Shown in pieces: positions 8,912 to 17,977 of a stretch of 64,000 bases of DNA. The translations under genes were made by a program, and so were the position numbers. This DNA comes from Sphingomonas sinipercae (GTDB lineage: Bacteria > Pseudomonadota > Alphaproteobacteria > Sphingomonadales > Sphingomonadaceae), in the NCBI RefSeq assembly GCF_011302055.1, contig NZ_CP049871.1, positions 330,501 to 394,500 on the forward strand. The letters run 5' to 3'. The notes beneath the pieces were generated by a model. That model ran no database searches. It worked only from the letters and a program-made list of their open reading frames with translations, and was not told the DNA's origin. Every line of letters begins with the position of its first letter. Within the stretch, counting starts at the first letter, position 1.

Positions 8912-9595
8912 CGGCAACCGGCCGATCACCGGCGCTTCGGCGGCGAAGATCGCCCGCAGCAGGCGGTTGACCGGCGCCGGGGGCGGGGCGTCGTCGGCGC
9001 TTTCCTTGCCCGCGACCTTGCCGGCGATGCGCGCGGCCGCGGCGAGCGGGAAGAGGAAGCTGTTGAACGGCGAAAGCAGTTCGATCTCATAGCCCGCGGC
9101 GAGCGCGAGGCGCTTGATCTCCCGCTTGCGATAGCGGCGGTGGTGATGGTGAGCGACGTCGTGCGCGCTCCACATCCACGGGTTGGCCGGCACCGTCACC
9201 AACAGCTTGCCGCCGGGTTTGAGCAACTGGAAGATTGCCGCCAGCGACCCGGCATCGTCTTCGACGTGTTCAAGCACATCCAGCAGCGCGACGAGGTCGA
9301 AGCTGTCGCGCTTGAACATCGACAAGTCCGGCAGTGCGGCGCGCTCCACCGGTCGGCCAAGCCGCTTGCTGCTTAGATCGCGCGCCCAATCGTCGAGCTC
9401 GGTCGCCTGCACGTGCCCGAACCGGCCCAGCATCTCCAGATTGTGACCGGTGCCGCAGCCGACCTCGAGGATGGCGGCGTCCTGCGGCGGGCGGACGATG
9501 CGGCGGAGCACGGTCTCGAGGATCTGGCGGCGGGCGGTGAACCACCAATGGTCGGCGTCCGATTGCGCCATGCGTTCGAAAACGGCTGCGTCCAT
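8864..9595 (-). CDS. Class I SAM-dependent methyltransferase
   Basis: A 243-residue methyltransferase of the type 11/23 group. It begins MDAAVFERMAQSDADHWWF, a DxWWF start typical of glycan-cluster methyltransferases. The SAM-binding loop is ILEVGCGTGHNLEML, with DLVALLDVLEHVEDD and LKPGGKLLVTVPA following. The HDVAHHHHRRY stretch is conserved in related proteins. I chose the ATG at 9595 because it overlaps the upstream GT2 stop in a TGATG junction. Together with gtrA and the GT2 it forms a three-gene leftward operon, so the substrate is probably a lipid-linked or surface sugar. Confidence 0.85.
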   Translation of the reverse strand: MDAAVFERMAQSDADHWWFTARRQILETVLRRIVRPPQDAAILEVGCGTGHNLEMLGRFGHVQATELDDWARDLSSKRLGRPVERAALPDLSMFKRDSFDLVALLDVLEHVEDDAGSLAAIFQLLKPGGKLLVTVPANPWMWSAHDVAHHHHRRYRKREIKRLALAAGYEIELLSPFNSFLFPLAAAARIAGKVAGKESADDAPPPAPVNRLLRAIFAAEAPVIGRLPLPFGVSLIAVLRRPG

Positions 9596-10539
9596 CAGTC
9601 CTCGTCCCCGATCCTTTCGCGCACGACGTATAGCGGCCGGTGTTTCACTTCGGTCAGCATCCGGCCGACATATTCGCCGAGGATGCCGAGCGAGAGCAAT
9701 TGCAGTCCGCCGAGAAAGGAAATGGCGACCATCAGCGATGCGTAGCCAGGCACTTCGGTGCCCCAGATCATGGTGCGGATGCTGAGGAAAATGGCGTAGC
9801 CGATGGCGAGCAACGCAACGATGCCCCCAAGGTAGCTCCAGACGCGCAGCGGGACCGTCGAAGCCGACGTGATCCCGTCGATCGCGAACTTCCACAGCTT
9901 CCAGTAGCTGAACTTGGACTCCCCGGCCTCGCGCTGGGGACGGGTGTAGGGGACGTAGGCTTCGCGAAAGCCGGCCCAGGCGAACAGGCCCTTCATGAAA
10001 CGATTGCGCTCGGGCATCGAGCGGATGACTTCGACCACCTTGCGGTCGAGCAGCCGGAAATCGCCGGCATGTTCCGGAATCTTGTCGTCGCTAAGCCAGT
10101 TGTGGGCGCGGTAGTAGAGGTCGGCGGTCAGGCGCTTGGGCAGGCTGTCGGTTTGCCGGTCCTCGCGGATTCCGCAAACCACGTCGAAGCCTTCGCGCCA
10201 GCGCGCGATCATCGCCGGAAGCACTTCCGGCGGGTCCTGCAGGTCAACGTCCATCGGCACCACCGCATCGCCGCGCGCGACGTCGAGGCCGGCGGTGAGC
10301 GCCGCTTCCTTCCCGAAATTGCGCGATAGCGACACCGCCCGAACGCGCCGTTCGGAAGCGTGCGCCTCGCGGATTCGCGCCAGCGTTGAATCGGTGCTGC
10401 CGTCGTCGACGAACAGGATTTCGAAGTCGCGGCCGGCGGGGTCGTCGATTTTGTCGAGCACGGCAACGACGCGCGAGACGAAGGTTGCGATCGACTGCTC
10501 CTCGTCCTTGACGGGAACGACAATGGTCAGCGCGGTCAT
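9595..10539 (-). CDS. GtrB/DPM-like polyprenyl-phosphate glycosyltransferase (GT2)
   Basis: A 314-residue protein that should transfer a sugar from a nucleotide donor to undecaprenyl phosphate at the cytoplasmic face. It starts MTALTIVVPVKDEEQ, has the GT-A acidic motif PMDVDLQDPP and the DFRLLDRKV motif of the DPM1/GtrB family. Two C-terminal membrane spans (about residues 225-250 and 262-285) end in GEYVGRMLTEVKHRP, as in GtrB proteins. The start at 10539 overlaps the gtrA stop (ATGA). An alternative in-frame ATG lies 12 bases upstream. The sugar cannot be told from sequence. Confidence 0.88.
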   Translation of the reverse strand: MTALTIVVPVKDEEQSIATFVSRVVAVLDKIDDPAGRDFEILFVDDGSTDSTLARIREAHASERRVRAVSLSRNFGKEAALTAGLDVARGDAVVPMDVDLQDPPEVLPAMIARWREGFDVVCGIREDRQTDSLPKRLTADLYYRAHNWLSDDKIPEHAGDFRLLDRKVVEVIRSMPERNRFMKGLFAWAGFREAYVPYTRPQREAGESKFSYWKLWKFAIDGITSASTVPLRVWSYLGGIVALLAIGYAIFLSIRTMIWGTEVPGYASLMVAISFLGGLQLLSLGILGEYVGRMLTEVKHRPLYVVRERIGDED

Positions 10540-10958
10540 CCGAATACCCATCGGCGATGCAGCGCGAAGGTCAACACCGGCGTGACGAAGATGATCGGGA
10601 TCACCGGCCACCACGTCGGCCCACCAAGCTGCTTGACCAGCAGCCAGACGAAGAATTGGTTGGCCGCGAAACCCAGCAGGTTGACGGCCAGGAAGCGGGC
10701 GGCGCGGACATGCTGGCGGTCGCGCGACCCGTGGCCGCGAAAGCTGAAGGCGCCATGGGTGACGTAGCTGACCGCGGTGAAGAACAGGAAGACGACGGCC
10801 AGGGACAGCATCGGGTCGACGTGCAGGAATTCGCTGATCGCCCAATAGCTGCCGGCGACGAGCAAGGTGATGACTCCGCCGGCAAAGGCGTAGCGATAGG
10901 CCTGCCACAGCAACTGACTGCGTTTGGGGTCGATGAAGCTCGGCAGCGGGATGGTCAT
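10536..10958 (-). CDS. GtrA family membrane protein (putative lipid-linked sugar flippase)
   Basis: A 140-residue protein with four hydrophobic segments. It opens with LWQAYRYAFAGGVITLLVAGS and has FLFFTAVSYVTHGAFSFRG, the FxxxxxxF-rich GtrA signature, then ARFLAVNLLGFAANQFFVW and a C-terminal RRWVFG. GtrA proteins are thought to move undecaprenyl-phosphate sugars across the inner membrane. The gene is first in the gtrA-GT2-methyltransferase operon and is divergent from the membrane protein at 11007. Confidence 0.85.
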   Translation of the reverse strand: MTIPLPSFIDPKRSQLLWQAYRYAFAGGVITLLVAGSYWAISEFLHVDPMLSLAVVFLFFTAVSYVTHGAFSFRGHGSRDRQHVRAARFLAVNLLGFAANQFFVWLLVKQLGGPTWWPVIPIIFVTPVLTFALHRRWVFG

Positions 10959-11006
10959 GAAGATGGTGCGCTTGCCCTTTGAACCTCACCGGCTAGAGCG
11001 CGAAAA

Positions 11007-12806
11007 ATGTTGAAGCGCAAGGAACACCTCAGCCCCGATCGGCTCCTCGCGCTGCTCGACCGGCATTGGAAGCTGGTCGTGGTCATTGCCTGGGTCGGCC
11101 TGTGCGCCTGGTACCTCAACGACCGGTGGGGCGATCTTCGCGCATTCGCGCTCGGCGATACCGACGACAACATGCGCATGATGCAGGTCCGGGCGCTGCT
11201 CCACGGGCAGGACTGGTTCGACCTTCGGCAATATCGGCTCAACCCGCCCTACGGCGCCAACATGCATTGGAGCCACCTGGTCGACCTGCCGCTGGCCGGG
11301 CTGATCCTGCTGCTCCGGCCGTTGGTCGGCGGGCCGATGGCGGAGATGTACGCCGCGGGCTTCGCGCCGCTGATCCCGTATCTCGCGCTATTGTTCGGAT
11401 TGGCGCTGGTCGCCCGCCGGCTGATCCATCCCGCCGCTTATCCGCTGGCGATCGTCGCCTTGTTCTTTGCCGGGTCAACCAACGGCATGTTCATGCCCGA
11501 CCGGATCGACCATCACGGCTGGCAACTAGCGCTGCTTTCCATCGCGCTTGCCGGCCTTGCCGATCCCCGGCGCGCGCGCGGGGGGATCACGCTTGGCATC
11601 GCCAGCGCACTGTCGCTGGCGATCGGGCTTGAGCTGTTGATCTACCTCGCCATCGCCGGCGCCGCGACAGTCCTGTTCTGGGTCGCCGATCGGGAGGAGC
11701 GCGGGCGACTGGCCGCTTATGCGGTCAGCCTTTCGGGCGGCGTCGCGTTCTCGTTCCTAGTCTTCGCCTCCTACGCCAATCGGGCGCCGGTGTGCGACGC
11801 GCTGTCGCCGGTGTGGCTGGCCGACGCGCTGCTTGCCGGCGCGCTGCTGTTCGGCCTGTCGATGCTCGGCACCGCTGACTGGAAGCGGCGGCTGATGCTC
11901 GCGCTGGCGGCGGGGGCAGTGCTTGCGCTGTTCCACACGCTGACCTGGCCGCATTGCCTGCAACGGCTGGAGGGCGTGTCGGACGAGGTCAATGCGCTGT
12001 GGTTAAGCCACGTCCGGGAAGCGCGGCCGGTCTATCGCCACGGCTGGAAGCTGGCGATGTTGATCTGCGCACTGCCGGTCACCGGCCTGGTCGGCTGGGC
12101 CTTGCTCAGCTGGCGCAATCGCATCGACCGCGACCTGCTGCGCCGGACCTTGGCGGCGGCGGCGCCAGCCGTTGCCGCGACGGTGCTGCTCCTGTGGCAG
12201 ACCCGCACGGGTCCCGCGGCGCAGATGATGGGGACGATCGGAGCGGCGTCGCTGGTCGCCATCCTGCTGCCGCTGACGCTGCGGGCGCCAAGCGCGGTGC
12301 TGCGGACGATCGGCCCGGCGCTGATCATCATCATCGGCGCCGGCGCGGCCGTGCCGCTGATCGTCAGCTACGTCCCCGCCAAGAAGCAGACTAAGCGCGA
12401 GAACCAGATTGCCGCCGCCAACCGCGGCTGCAACTTCATCGGGTCGTTCAAGCCGATCGCGAAGCAGCCGCGCGGAATCGTCTTCACCTTCGTCGACACC
12501 GCGCCGCGGCTGATAGCCGTGACCCGGCATTCGTCGATCATCGGCCCCTATCATCGCAACGGCGAGCAGATCGGCGACGTGATGAAGGCCTTCCGCGGAT
12601 CGCCCGAACAGGCCCGCGCGATCATGGCGAAGTATCGCGCCGACTACCTGCTGACCTGCCCCAATGCTTCGACGACGACGATCTTCCGCTCGGAAACGCC
12701 CAAAGGATTCTACTCGCAGCTTGAACGTGGCCAGGTGCCCGGCTGGCTGACGCCGATCGACCTGGGCAAGGATTCGCCGTTCAGGATGTGGCGGATCGCC
12801 CGCTAA
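11007..12806 (+). CDS. Large polytopic membrane protein, GT-C/STT3-like layout, function unknown
   Basis: A 599-residue protein with about twelve hydrophobic segments up to residue 455 and a soluble C-terminal domain of about 140 residues. The first large loop reads FALGDTDDNMRMMQVRALL and then LNPPYGANMHWSHLVDLP. An Asp-rich motif shortly after the first span, then an HWS-type motif, is the arrangement seen in STT3/AglB/PglB-type and other GT-C enzymes. MFMPDRIDHHGWQ is a second striking conserved-looking loop. It likely acts on a lipid-linked sugar made by the adjacent gtrA/GT2 pair. It is not a recognised family to me. The end overlaps marC by 4 bases. Confidence 0.6.
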   Translation: MLKRKEHLSPDRLLALLDRHWKLVVVIAWVGLCAWYLNDRWGDLRAFALGDTDDNMRMMQVRALLHGQDWFDLRQYRLNPPYGANMHWSHLVDLPLAGLILLLRPLVGGPMAEMYAAGFAPLIPYLALLFGLALVARRLIHPAAYPLAIVALFFAGSTNGMFMPDRIDHHGWQLALLSIALAGLADPRRARGGITLGIASALSLAIGLELLIYLAIAGAATVLFWVADREERGRLAAYAVSLSGGVAFSFLVFASYANRAPVCDALSPVWLADALLAGALLFGLSMLGTADWKRRLMLALAAGAVLALFHTLTWPHCLQRLEGVSDEVNALWLSHVREARPVYRHGWKLAMLICALPVTGLVGWALLSWRNRIDRDLLRRTLAAAAPAVAATVLLLWQTRTGPAAQMMGTIGAASLVAILLPLTLRAPSAVLRTIGPALIIIIGAGAAVPLIVSYVPAKKQTKRENQIAAANRGCNFIGSFKPIAKQPRGIVFTFVDTAPRLIAVTRHSSIIGPYHRNGEQIGDVMKAFRGSPEQARAIMAKYRADYLLTCPNASTTTIFRSETPKGFYSQLERGQVPGWLTPIDLGKDSPFRMWRIAR

Positions 12807-13435
12807 CCAGCGAGGCCCGGGAGGCTGCGTTCCAGCCCGTCGAGCACGAACTGCACCGCCAGCGCGGCAAGGATGACGCCAAGGATGCGGGTGATCATCG
12901 CTTCCAGCTTGCTGCCGATCAGCTTCATCAGCGGTCCGGCCGCGAGCAGCGCGACGAGCGTCAGCAGGATGACCAGGGTCATTGCGCCGAGCACGACCAG
13001 CCCCTCGCTAAGACCGTCGGCGCGCGCGGTGAGCAGCATCACCGTCGCGATCGAGCCGGGGCCGGCGATCATCGGGATCGCCATGGGGAAGACGGAAATG
13101 TCCTCGGCCTCGGGCGTCCCCTCGATTTCGCGGGCGCGTTCCTCGCGCCGTTCGGTGCGCCGTTCGAACACCATGTCGAGCGCGATCATGAACAGCATGA
13201 TCCCGCCGGCTAGGCGGAAGGCGCTGAGGCTGATCCCGAGCGTGGAGAGCAATGGCTCGCCGAGCAGGGCGAAGAAGACGAGGATGCACCACGCGACCGC
13301 GGCCGAACGGATCGCCATCCGCCGCCGGTGACCGGCATCGGTCCCGCTGGTGAGCGACGCGAAGATTGGCGCGCACCCCGGGGGATCGATGATCACCGCA
13401 AGGGTGATGAAGGCGGTGGTGAAAAGCTCGATCAT
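12803..13435 (-). CDS. MarC family integral membrane protein
   Basis: A 210-residue protein with six hydrophobic segments that matches the MarC/UPF0056 family: ITLAVIIDPPGCAPIFASLT at the N-terminus, FRLAGGIMLFMIALDMVF, and FPMAIPMIAGPGSIATVMLL. Transport substrate and function are unknown for most members. It is the last gene of the long leftward operon that begins at gluQRS, overlapping the NTF2-like gene by 4 bases (ATGA). Confidence 0.92.
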   Translation of the reverse strand: MIELFTTAFITLAVIIDPPGCAPIFASLTSGTDAGHRRRMAIRSAAVAWCILVFFALLGEPLLSTLGISLSAFRLAGGIMLFMIALDMVFERRTERREERAREIEGTPEAEDISVFPMAIPMIAGPGSIATVMLLTARADGLSEGLVVLGAMTLVILLTLVALLAAGPLMKLIGSKLEAMITRILGVILAALAVQFVLDGLERSLPGLAG

Positions 13436-14052
13436 TGCGGCGGTGCTGCGACCTTGTCCTCGACCACGGTTTCAAAGCGCTTGCCGTTCCACTGCTGGGC
13501 AAGGAAGCGGCGATCACCCTTGGGCCCGGTGGTCCACGACCACACCAGGGTGCCGTCGGCGGAACGGCCGCCACCGGTGTTGTAGCCGACGGCGCCGACC
13601 GTCCCGAGCACGACCGCATTGCGCGGCTTGCCGCGGCACGCGGCCAGGCGCGGCTGGATATCCCCGCCTTCGGCGCGCGGCGTGTCGAGCGCGTCGCCGC
13701 CGTCGTAGATCCACTTCCAGCCGCCGTCGGGCTGGCGCTGCCACACGGTGGTGAAATAACCGACAGCCTTGCCCCAGTCGCGCACCCACGGGCCGGTGTT
13801 GATCGCGAGCTTGCCATCGCACGAGACGTAGCTTCGTCCCGGCCACCAGAAGATCGCCACTGGCGGGTTCTTCCGGCCGCTGAGCATCGCATGGGCGTTG
13901 GCCGGATGCGGCGTGAACATCACCGCCTTGTCCGACGACCATTTGAGGAAGGCGGTGGTTTGCCCGATCTTCTGTGCGTCGGCGGCAAAGGCGCGCTCCG
14001 CCTCGACGGCGGTCGCCGGCGCGGCTGCAGCGAGGAGGATCAGCGCGATCAT
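13432..14052 (-). CDS. Exported NTF2/SnoaL-like (DUF4440-type) protein
   Basis: A 206-residue protein with a short signal peptide ([15 protein letters not shown]). The mature part, [21 protein letters not shown], then [33 protein letters not shown] features, has the pattern of NTF2-like DUF4440 domains: a helix followed by sheets that end in a W-rich G-x-W motif. These folds bind small ligands or act as minor enzymes; no function can be assigned here. It is translationally coupled to folD upstream and marC downstream. Confidence 0.65.
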   Translation of the reverse strand: MIALILLAAAAPATAVEAERAFAADAQKIGQTTAFLKWSSDKAVMFTPHPANAHAMLSGRKNPPVAIFWWPGRSYVSCDGKLAINTGPWVRDWGKAVGYFTTVWQRQPDGGWKWIYDGGDALDTPRAEGGDIQPRLAACRGKPRNAVVLGTVGAVGYNTGGGRSADGTLVWSWTTGPKGDRRFLAQQWNGKRFETVVEDKVAAPPQ

Positions 14053-14936
14053 AGACCCTCCGGATCGGGCAGGCCGGCGCGGCGGTGCGCGGCGACCAAT
14101 GTGTTCCTGAGCAGCATGGCGATGGTCATGGGGCCGACGCCACCGGGGACGGGCGTGATTGCCGAAGCGACGCTTGCTGCTTCGTCATAGGCGACATCGC
14201 CGACCAGCCGGGTCTTGCCCTCGTCGGCGGGAACGCGGTTGATGCCGACGTCGATGACCACCGCGCCCGGCTTGATCCAGTCGCCCCTGACCATTTCGGG
14301 ACGCCCGACCGCGGCGACGACGATGTCGGCGCGGCGGACGACTTCCGCCAGGTCCTTCGTCCGCGAGTGGGCGATGGTCACCGTTGCGCTTTCACCGGTC
14401 AGAAGTGCGGCCATCGGCTTGCCCACGATGTTGGAGCGGCCGATCACCACCGCGTCCTTGCCGGCCAGGGAGCCAAGTTCCTGCTTGAGCAGGTACAGGC
14501 AGCCGAACGGCGTGCAGGGCACAAGCGCGTCGAGCCCCGTGGCGAGCCGGCCGGCGTTTATCGGATGGAAGCCGTCGACGTCCTTGGCGGGGTCGATCGC
14601 CGCAATAATCGTGTCCGCGTCGATCTGGGTCGGCAGCGGGAGCTGGACGAGGATGCCATCGACTCGGTCGTCGGCATTGAGCGAGGCGACCAGATCGAGC
14701 AGCTCGGCCTGGCCAAGCGTGTCCGGCAGGTGATGGGCGAACCCTTCCATTCCGGCTTCGGCCGTGGCCCTGGTCTTGGAGCGGACATAGACAGCGCTTG
14801 CCGGATCCTCACCGACCAGCACCGTCGCCAGCCCCGGCGCCCTGCCGGTGCGTTGACGAAAGTCGGCGGCAGCGGCGGCAACCTTGTGGCGGACCGCGGC
14901 GGCAGCGGCCTTTCCGTCGATCCGCCGTGCCGTCAT
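14049..14936 (-). CDS. folD: Methylene-THF dehydrogenase / methenyl-THF cyclohydrolase FolD
   Basis: A 295-residue bifunctional enzyme of one-carbon folate metabolism that interconverts 5,10-methylene-, 5,10-methenyl- and 10-formyl-THF. The catalytic YVRSK motif (Tyr and Lys), [33 protein letters not shown] (NADP binding) and [16 protein letters not shown] are all in place. Length is normal. It overlaps yggT by 4 bases upstream and the NTF2-like gene by 4 downstream. Its place directly after the ergothioneine genes is compatible with one-carbon or SAM-related co-expression, but that is not shown. Confidence 0.97.
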   Translation of the reverse strand: MTARRIDGKAAAAAVRHKVAAAAADFRQRTGRAPGLATVLVGEDPASAVYVRSKTRATAEAGMEGFAHHLPDTLGQAELLDLVASLNADDRVDGILVQLPLPTQIDADTIIAAIDPAKDVDGFHPINAGRLATGLDALVPCTPFGCLYLLKQELGSLAGKDAVVIGRSNIVGKPMAALLTGESATVTIAHSRTKDLAEVVRRADIVVAAVGRPEMVRGDWIKPGAVVIDVGINRVPADEGKTRLVGDVAYDEAASVASAITPVPGGVGPMTIAMLLRNTLVAAHRRAGLPDPEGL

Positions 14937-15235
14937 AGCGAACCCGTCAGCAGGCTCCGCTCCGCGCCGTTGAGCAGGATCTGCAGGACGTTCAGCAGAA
15001 GCAGCAACACGAGTGGCGAGAAATCGATGCCGCCAAAGTCAGGCATCACCTTGCGGATCGGGCGGTAAAGCGGCTCAGTGATCCGATCGAGCGCCTGCAG
15101 GAATGCGCGCACCCCGCCGGAACCGGTGTTGAGTACGTTGAACGCAATCAGCCAGCTCAGGATCACCTGGACGATGATGATCCACCAGACGACGTTGAGG
15201 ATGAGCCGAAGCACATCGAAGATAGCAGCAACCAT
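14933..15235 (-). CDS. YggT family membrane protein
   Basis: A 100-residue protein with two YggT-type hydrophobic hairpins: [20 protein letters not shown] and [35 protein letters not shown] is the conserved YggT motif. The family is linked to cell-envelope and osmotic functions, and plant homologues to thylakoid cytochrome assembly; the bacterial role is unclear. I chose the ATG at 15235 because it starts at the first conserved residue; an upstream in-frame ATG (15271) adds twelve basic residues. Confidence 0.88.
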   Translation of the reverse strand: MVAAIFDVLRLILNVVWWIIIVQVILSWLIAFNVLNTGSGGVRAFLQALDRITEPLYRPIRKVMPDFGGIDFSPLVLLLLLNVLQILLNGAERSLLTGSL

Positions 15236-15271
15236 GCCCGCCCGCTTAGCGGCGCGGCCTTGCGGCGGCAA

Positions 15272-16222
15272 TCAGGGCGCGGATCGGTTAGGCTGCGCCT
15301 GCGCGAGGATGAGCGAGAAATCCTCGTGCCCATCCTCCCACTCGGCAATCGGGGTCCAGCCGCCCGCTAGCAGCAGGACCCTCGCGCCGCGCTGACCGTA
15401 TTTGTGGCTGTTTTCCGTGTGGATGGTCTGGCCGGCGGCGAAGTCGAAGGCGTGGCCGGCAATGGTGAAGCGAACGTCGCGGGTCGCCTCCAGATGCATT
15501 TCGATGCGCGACAGGATGTCGTTCCAGACGACCTTGTGCCGGAATGCGTCGCTCGGAATGTCGGCGCCAAGCTCGCGGTTGATCCGGCGGAGGAGGTTGC
15601 AGTTGAACTCGGCAGTGACTCCGGCCGGCTCGTCATAAGCGGCGAGCAGCCGGTCGACGGGCTTCACCCGGTCCATGCCGATCAGCAGCAGCGCCCCGGT
15701 GCCGAGCAATTGGCGGAACTGGCGGAGCAGGTCGGTGGCGCTGCGCGGGACGAAGTTGCCGATGGTCGAACCGGGGAAGAAGCCTAGCTTCGGCAAGCCA
15801 TCGATTTCGGCCGGCAGGTCGAACGGCCGCGCGAAATCGGCGGCGACCGGGAAGATCGGCAGTTGCGGGAAATCCGGCTGCAGGTCGGCGGCACTCTTTT
15901 CCAGATACTCGCCCGAGATATCGACCGGGACGTAAGCGGACGGCGCGATGGCGCGCAGCAGCAGCGGAGTCTTGGTCAGCGAGCCGGCCCCGAATTCGAC
16001 GACTGCCAGCTTGCCCGGAATGCGCTCGCGAAGTTCGGGCGCAATCCGTTCGAGCAATTTGGTTTCCGTTTGCGTCGGATAGTAGCTCGGCAGCTTGGTG
16101 ATGGCGTCGAACAGTTCGGACCCGCGCTCGTCGTAAAGCCAGCGGGCGGGGACGGCCGGGGTAGGCGCCGACAGCCCGGCGATCACATCGTTGCAAAAGG
16201 CGTCGTCACCAGTCGCGGGCAA
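15272..16222 (-). CDS. egtD: L-histidine N(alpha)-methyltransferase EgtD (ergothioneine)
   Basis: A 316-residue SAM-dependent enzyme that trimethylates histidine to hercynine, the first step of ergothioneine synthesis. Family hallmarks are RWLYDERGSELFDAITKLPS and YYPTQTETKLLE at the N-terminus, VVEFGAGSLTKTPLLL for SAM binding, YVPVDISGEYLE, and GFFPGSTIGNF. FDFAAGQTIHTENSHKY near the C-terminus is also typical. It overlaps egtB by 17 bases, so the two steps are made together. Confidence 0.95.
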   Translation of the reverse strand: MPATGDDAFCNDVIAGLSAPTPAVPARWLYDERGSELFDAITKLPSYYPTQTETKLLERIAPELRERIPGKLAVVEFGAGSLTKTPLLLRAIAPSAYVPVDISGEYLEKSAADLQPDFPQLPIFPVAADFARPFDLPAEIDGLPKLGFFPGSTIGNFVPRSATDLLRQFRQLLGTGALLLIGMDRVKPVDRLLAAYDEPAGVTAEFNCNLLRRINRELGADIPSDAFRHKVVWNDILSRIEMHLEATRDVRFTIAGHAFDFAAGQTIHTENSHKYGQRGARVLLLAGGWTPIAEWEDGHEDFSLILAQAQPNRSAP

Positions 16223-17444
16223 GGCGCACTCCAGTAAATTGCCAGCGTGCGCTGGGGGGAAAGAAGTTGCGGTAGGACGCGCGGCTGTGGCCCCGCGGCG
16301 TGGCGCAGCTGGCGCCCTTCAGCACTTGCTGAGAGCACATGAACTTGCCGTTATATTCGCCCACCGTGCCTTCGGCGGTCGTAAACCCGGGGTAGGGGGT
16401 GAAGGCGCTTTGCGTCCATTCCCAGACGTCGCCGAAAATGTCGCCCGGCGGCTTCGGCATGGCCGCGCCGGCGCAATCGAGCTGGTTGCCGAGGTTGGGA
16501 TCGGCGGAAGCGGCGAAATCCTCCCACTCGGCCTCGGTCGGAAGCCGGGCGCCGGCCCAGCGGGCGAAGGCGTCGGCCTCGTAATAGCTGATGTGGGATA
16601 CCGGTGCAGCGGGATCGACCGTGCGGCGGCCGGCAAGCGTGAACTGGGCCCCGTCCTCATCCCAATAGAGCGGGGCCGCGACGGCGTCGCTGCGCACCCA
16701 CTCCCAACCTTCGGAGAGCCACAAGGCGGGCTTCTCGTAGCCGCCGTCGGCGATGAAGGCGCGCCATTCGCCGTTGGTCACCGGGCGGCTGGCGATTGCG
16801 TGTGGGTGGAGCAGGGTGCGGTGGCGCGGGCGTTCGCAATCGAACGCGAAGCCGTCGCCGCTCGCGCCAATTTCGACGATCCCGTTGCGGCCGGGAAGCC
16901 AGCTTAGCGGCTCCGGCGCGTGGCAGTTGGCCGCCGGCGCCTCCGCGTAGGCCGGCTCCAGCGGGTTTTCGGCGAAGGTCGCGAGAATGTCGGTAAGCAA
17001 CAGCTCCTGATGCTGCTGCTCATGCTGAATTCCGAGTTCGACCAGCTCCAAAGCCGCCGGCGGCAGGCCGGGAAAGGCGCGCTCGACCGCGTCGTCGACG
17101 TGCCGGCGCCATGCGCGGATCTCCTCCAGCGAGGGCCGGCTGATCAGTCCCCGCTTGGGGCGCGCGTGGCGCTCGCCCTCACCCTCGTAATAGCTGTTGA
17201 ACAGGTAAGCGAAGCGGTCGTCGAACGATTTGTGGCCAGGCACGAAATCACGCAGCACGAACGTGTCGAGGAACCAGGTCGTGTGCGCCAGATGCCACTT
17301 GGCGGGCGATGCATCCGGGAACGGCTGGATGGTGGCATCGGCATCGGACAGCGGGGCAGCCAGGTCGAGCGTCAGGGCACGGGTCCGCTGGAACCGCTCG
17401 AGGAGGGAAGTCGTCGTGCCTATCGCGTTGCGCCGGGTTGCCAA
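16206..17444 (-). CDS. egtB: Hercynine sulfoxide synthase EgtB (ergothioneine)
   Basis: A 412-residue non-haem iron enzyme that joins hercynine to a cysteine-type thiol with O2. The N-terminal DinB-like half has HLAHTTWFLD and HEQQHQELLL, giving the three iron ligands (about His54, His141 and His145). The C-terminal half is a formylglycine-generating-enzyme fold with PVTNGEWRAFI, RLPTEAEWE, DVWEWTQSAFTPYPGF and the CATPRGHSRASYRNFFPP tail. No egtA, egtC or egtE is nearby, so the thiol donor may be free cysteine or the other steps are encoded elsewhere. It overlaps egtD by 17 and the adenosyltransferase by 25 bases. Confidence 0.94.
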   Translation of the reverse strand: MATRRNAIGTTTSLLERFQRTRALTLDLAAPLSDADATIQPFPDASPAKWHLAHTTWFLDTFVLRDFVPGHKSFDDRFAYLFNSYYEGEGERHARPKRGLISRPSLEEIRAWRRHVDDAVERAFPGLPPAALELVELGIQHEQQHQELLLTDILATFAENPLEPAYAEAPAANCHAPEPLSWLPGRNGIVEIGASGDGFAFDCERPRHRTLLHPHAIASRPVTNGEWRAFIADGGYEKPALWLSEGWEWVRSDAVAAPLYWDEDGAQFTLAGRRTVDPAAPVSHISYYEADAFARWAGARLPTEAEWEDFAASADPNLGNQLDCAGAAMPKPPGDIFGDVWEWTQSAFTPYPGFTTAEGTVGEYNGKFMCSQQVLKGASCATPRGHSRASYRNFFPPSARWQFTGVRLARDW

Positions 17445-17977
17445 AGCACGTCCCCACCCTGTTCCGAGGCAATGAAACGCGCCGCCACGAATAAGTGGTC
17501 CGACAGCCGGTTGATGTAGGCAAGCAGCTGCGGGTTGACCGTCTCCGCTTCGGCCAGCGCAACCGTCGCCCGCTCGGCGCGGCGAACGGTTGTCCGGGCC
17601 AGGTGAAGCGCCGCGACGTCGGCCGATCCGCCGGGCAGGATGAAGCTGGTCAGCGGCTCAAGCGCCGCATTCATCGCATCGATTTCGCGCTCAAGCCGCT
17701 CGACCTGGCTTGGCACGATCCGAAGCGCGCCTTCGATCTCGCCCGGGGTCGCGACATCGGCGCCAAGGTCGAACAATTCGTTCTGGATGCGCCGCAGTTG
17801 GTCGGCGGTGTCGCCGGGCCGGAGCGCGGCGATGGCCACCCCGATCGCCGCATTGGCTTCGTCGACTTCGCCAATGGCGGCCATCCGCGCGCTGGACTTG
17901 CTCACCCTCGATCCGTCCACCAGCCCGGCGCTGCCCTGGTCGCCGGTGCGGGTGTAAATCTTGTTGAGCTTGACCAT
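17420..17977 (-). CDS. PduO-type cob(I)yrinic acid/cob(I)alamin adenosyltransferase
   Basis: A 185-residue ATP:corrinoid adenosyltransferase that makes adenosylcobalamin from reduced B12. The ATP loop IYTRTGDQGSAGL opens the protein, and GEVDEANAAIG, FDLGADVATP, ARTTVRRAERATV and LLAYINRLSDHLFVAARF follow, as in the PduO/MMAB family. It overlaps egtB by 25 bases and sits directly after the twin-TM gene. No B12-dependent enzyme is in the window. Confidence 0.94.
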   Translation of the reverse strand: MVKLNKIYTRTGDQGSAGLVDGSRVSKSSARMAAIGEVDEANAAIGVAIAALRPGDTADQLRRIQNELFDLGADVATPGEIEGALRIVPSQVERLEREIDAMNAALEPLTSFILPGGSADVAALHLARTTVRRAERATVALAEAETVNPQLLAYINRLSDHLFVAARFIASEQGGDVLWQPGATR

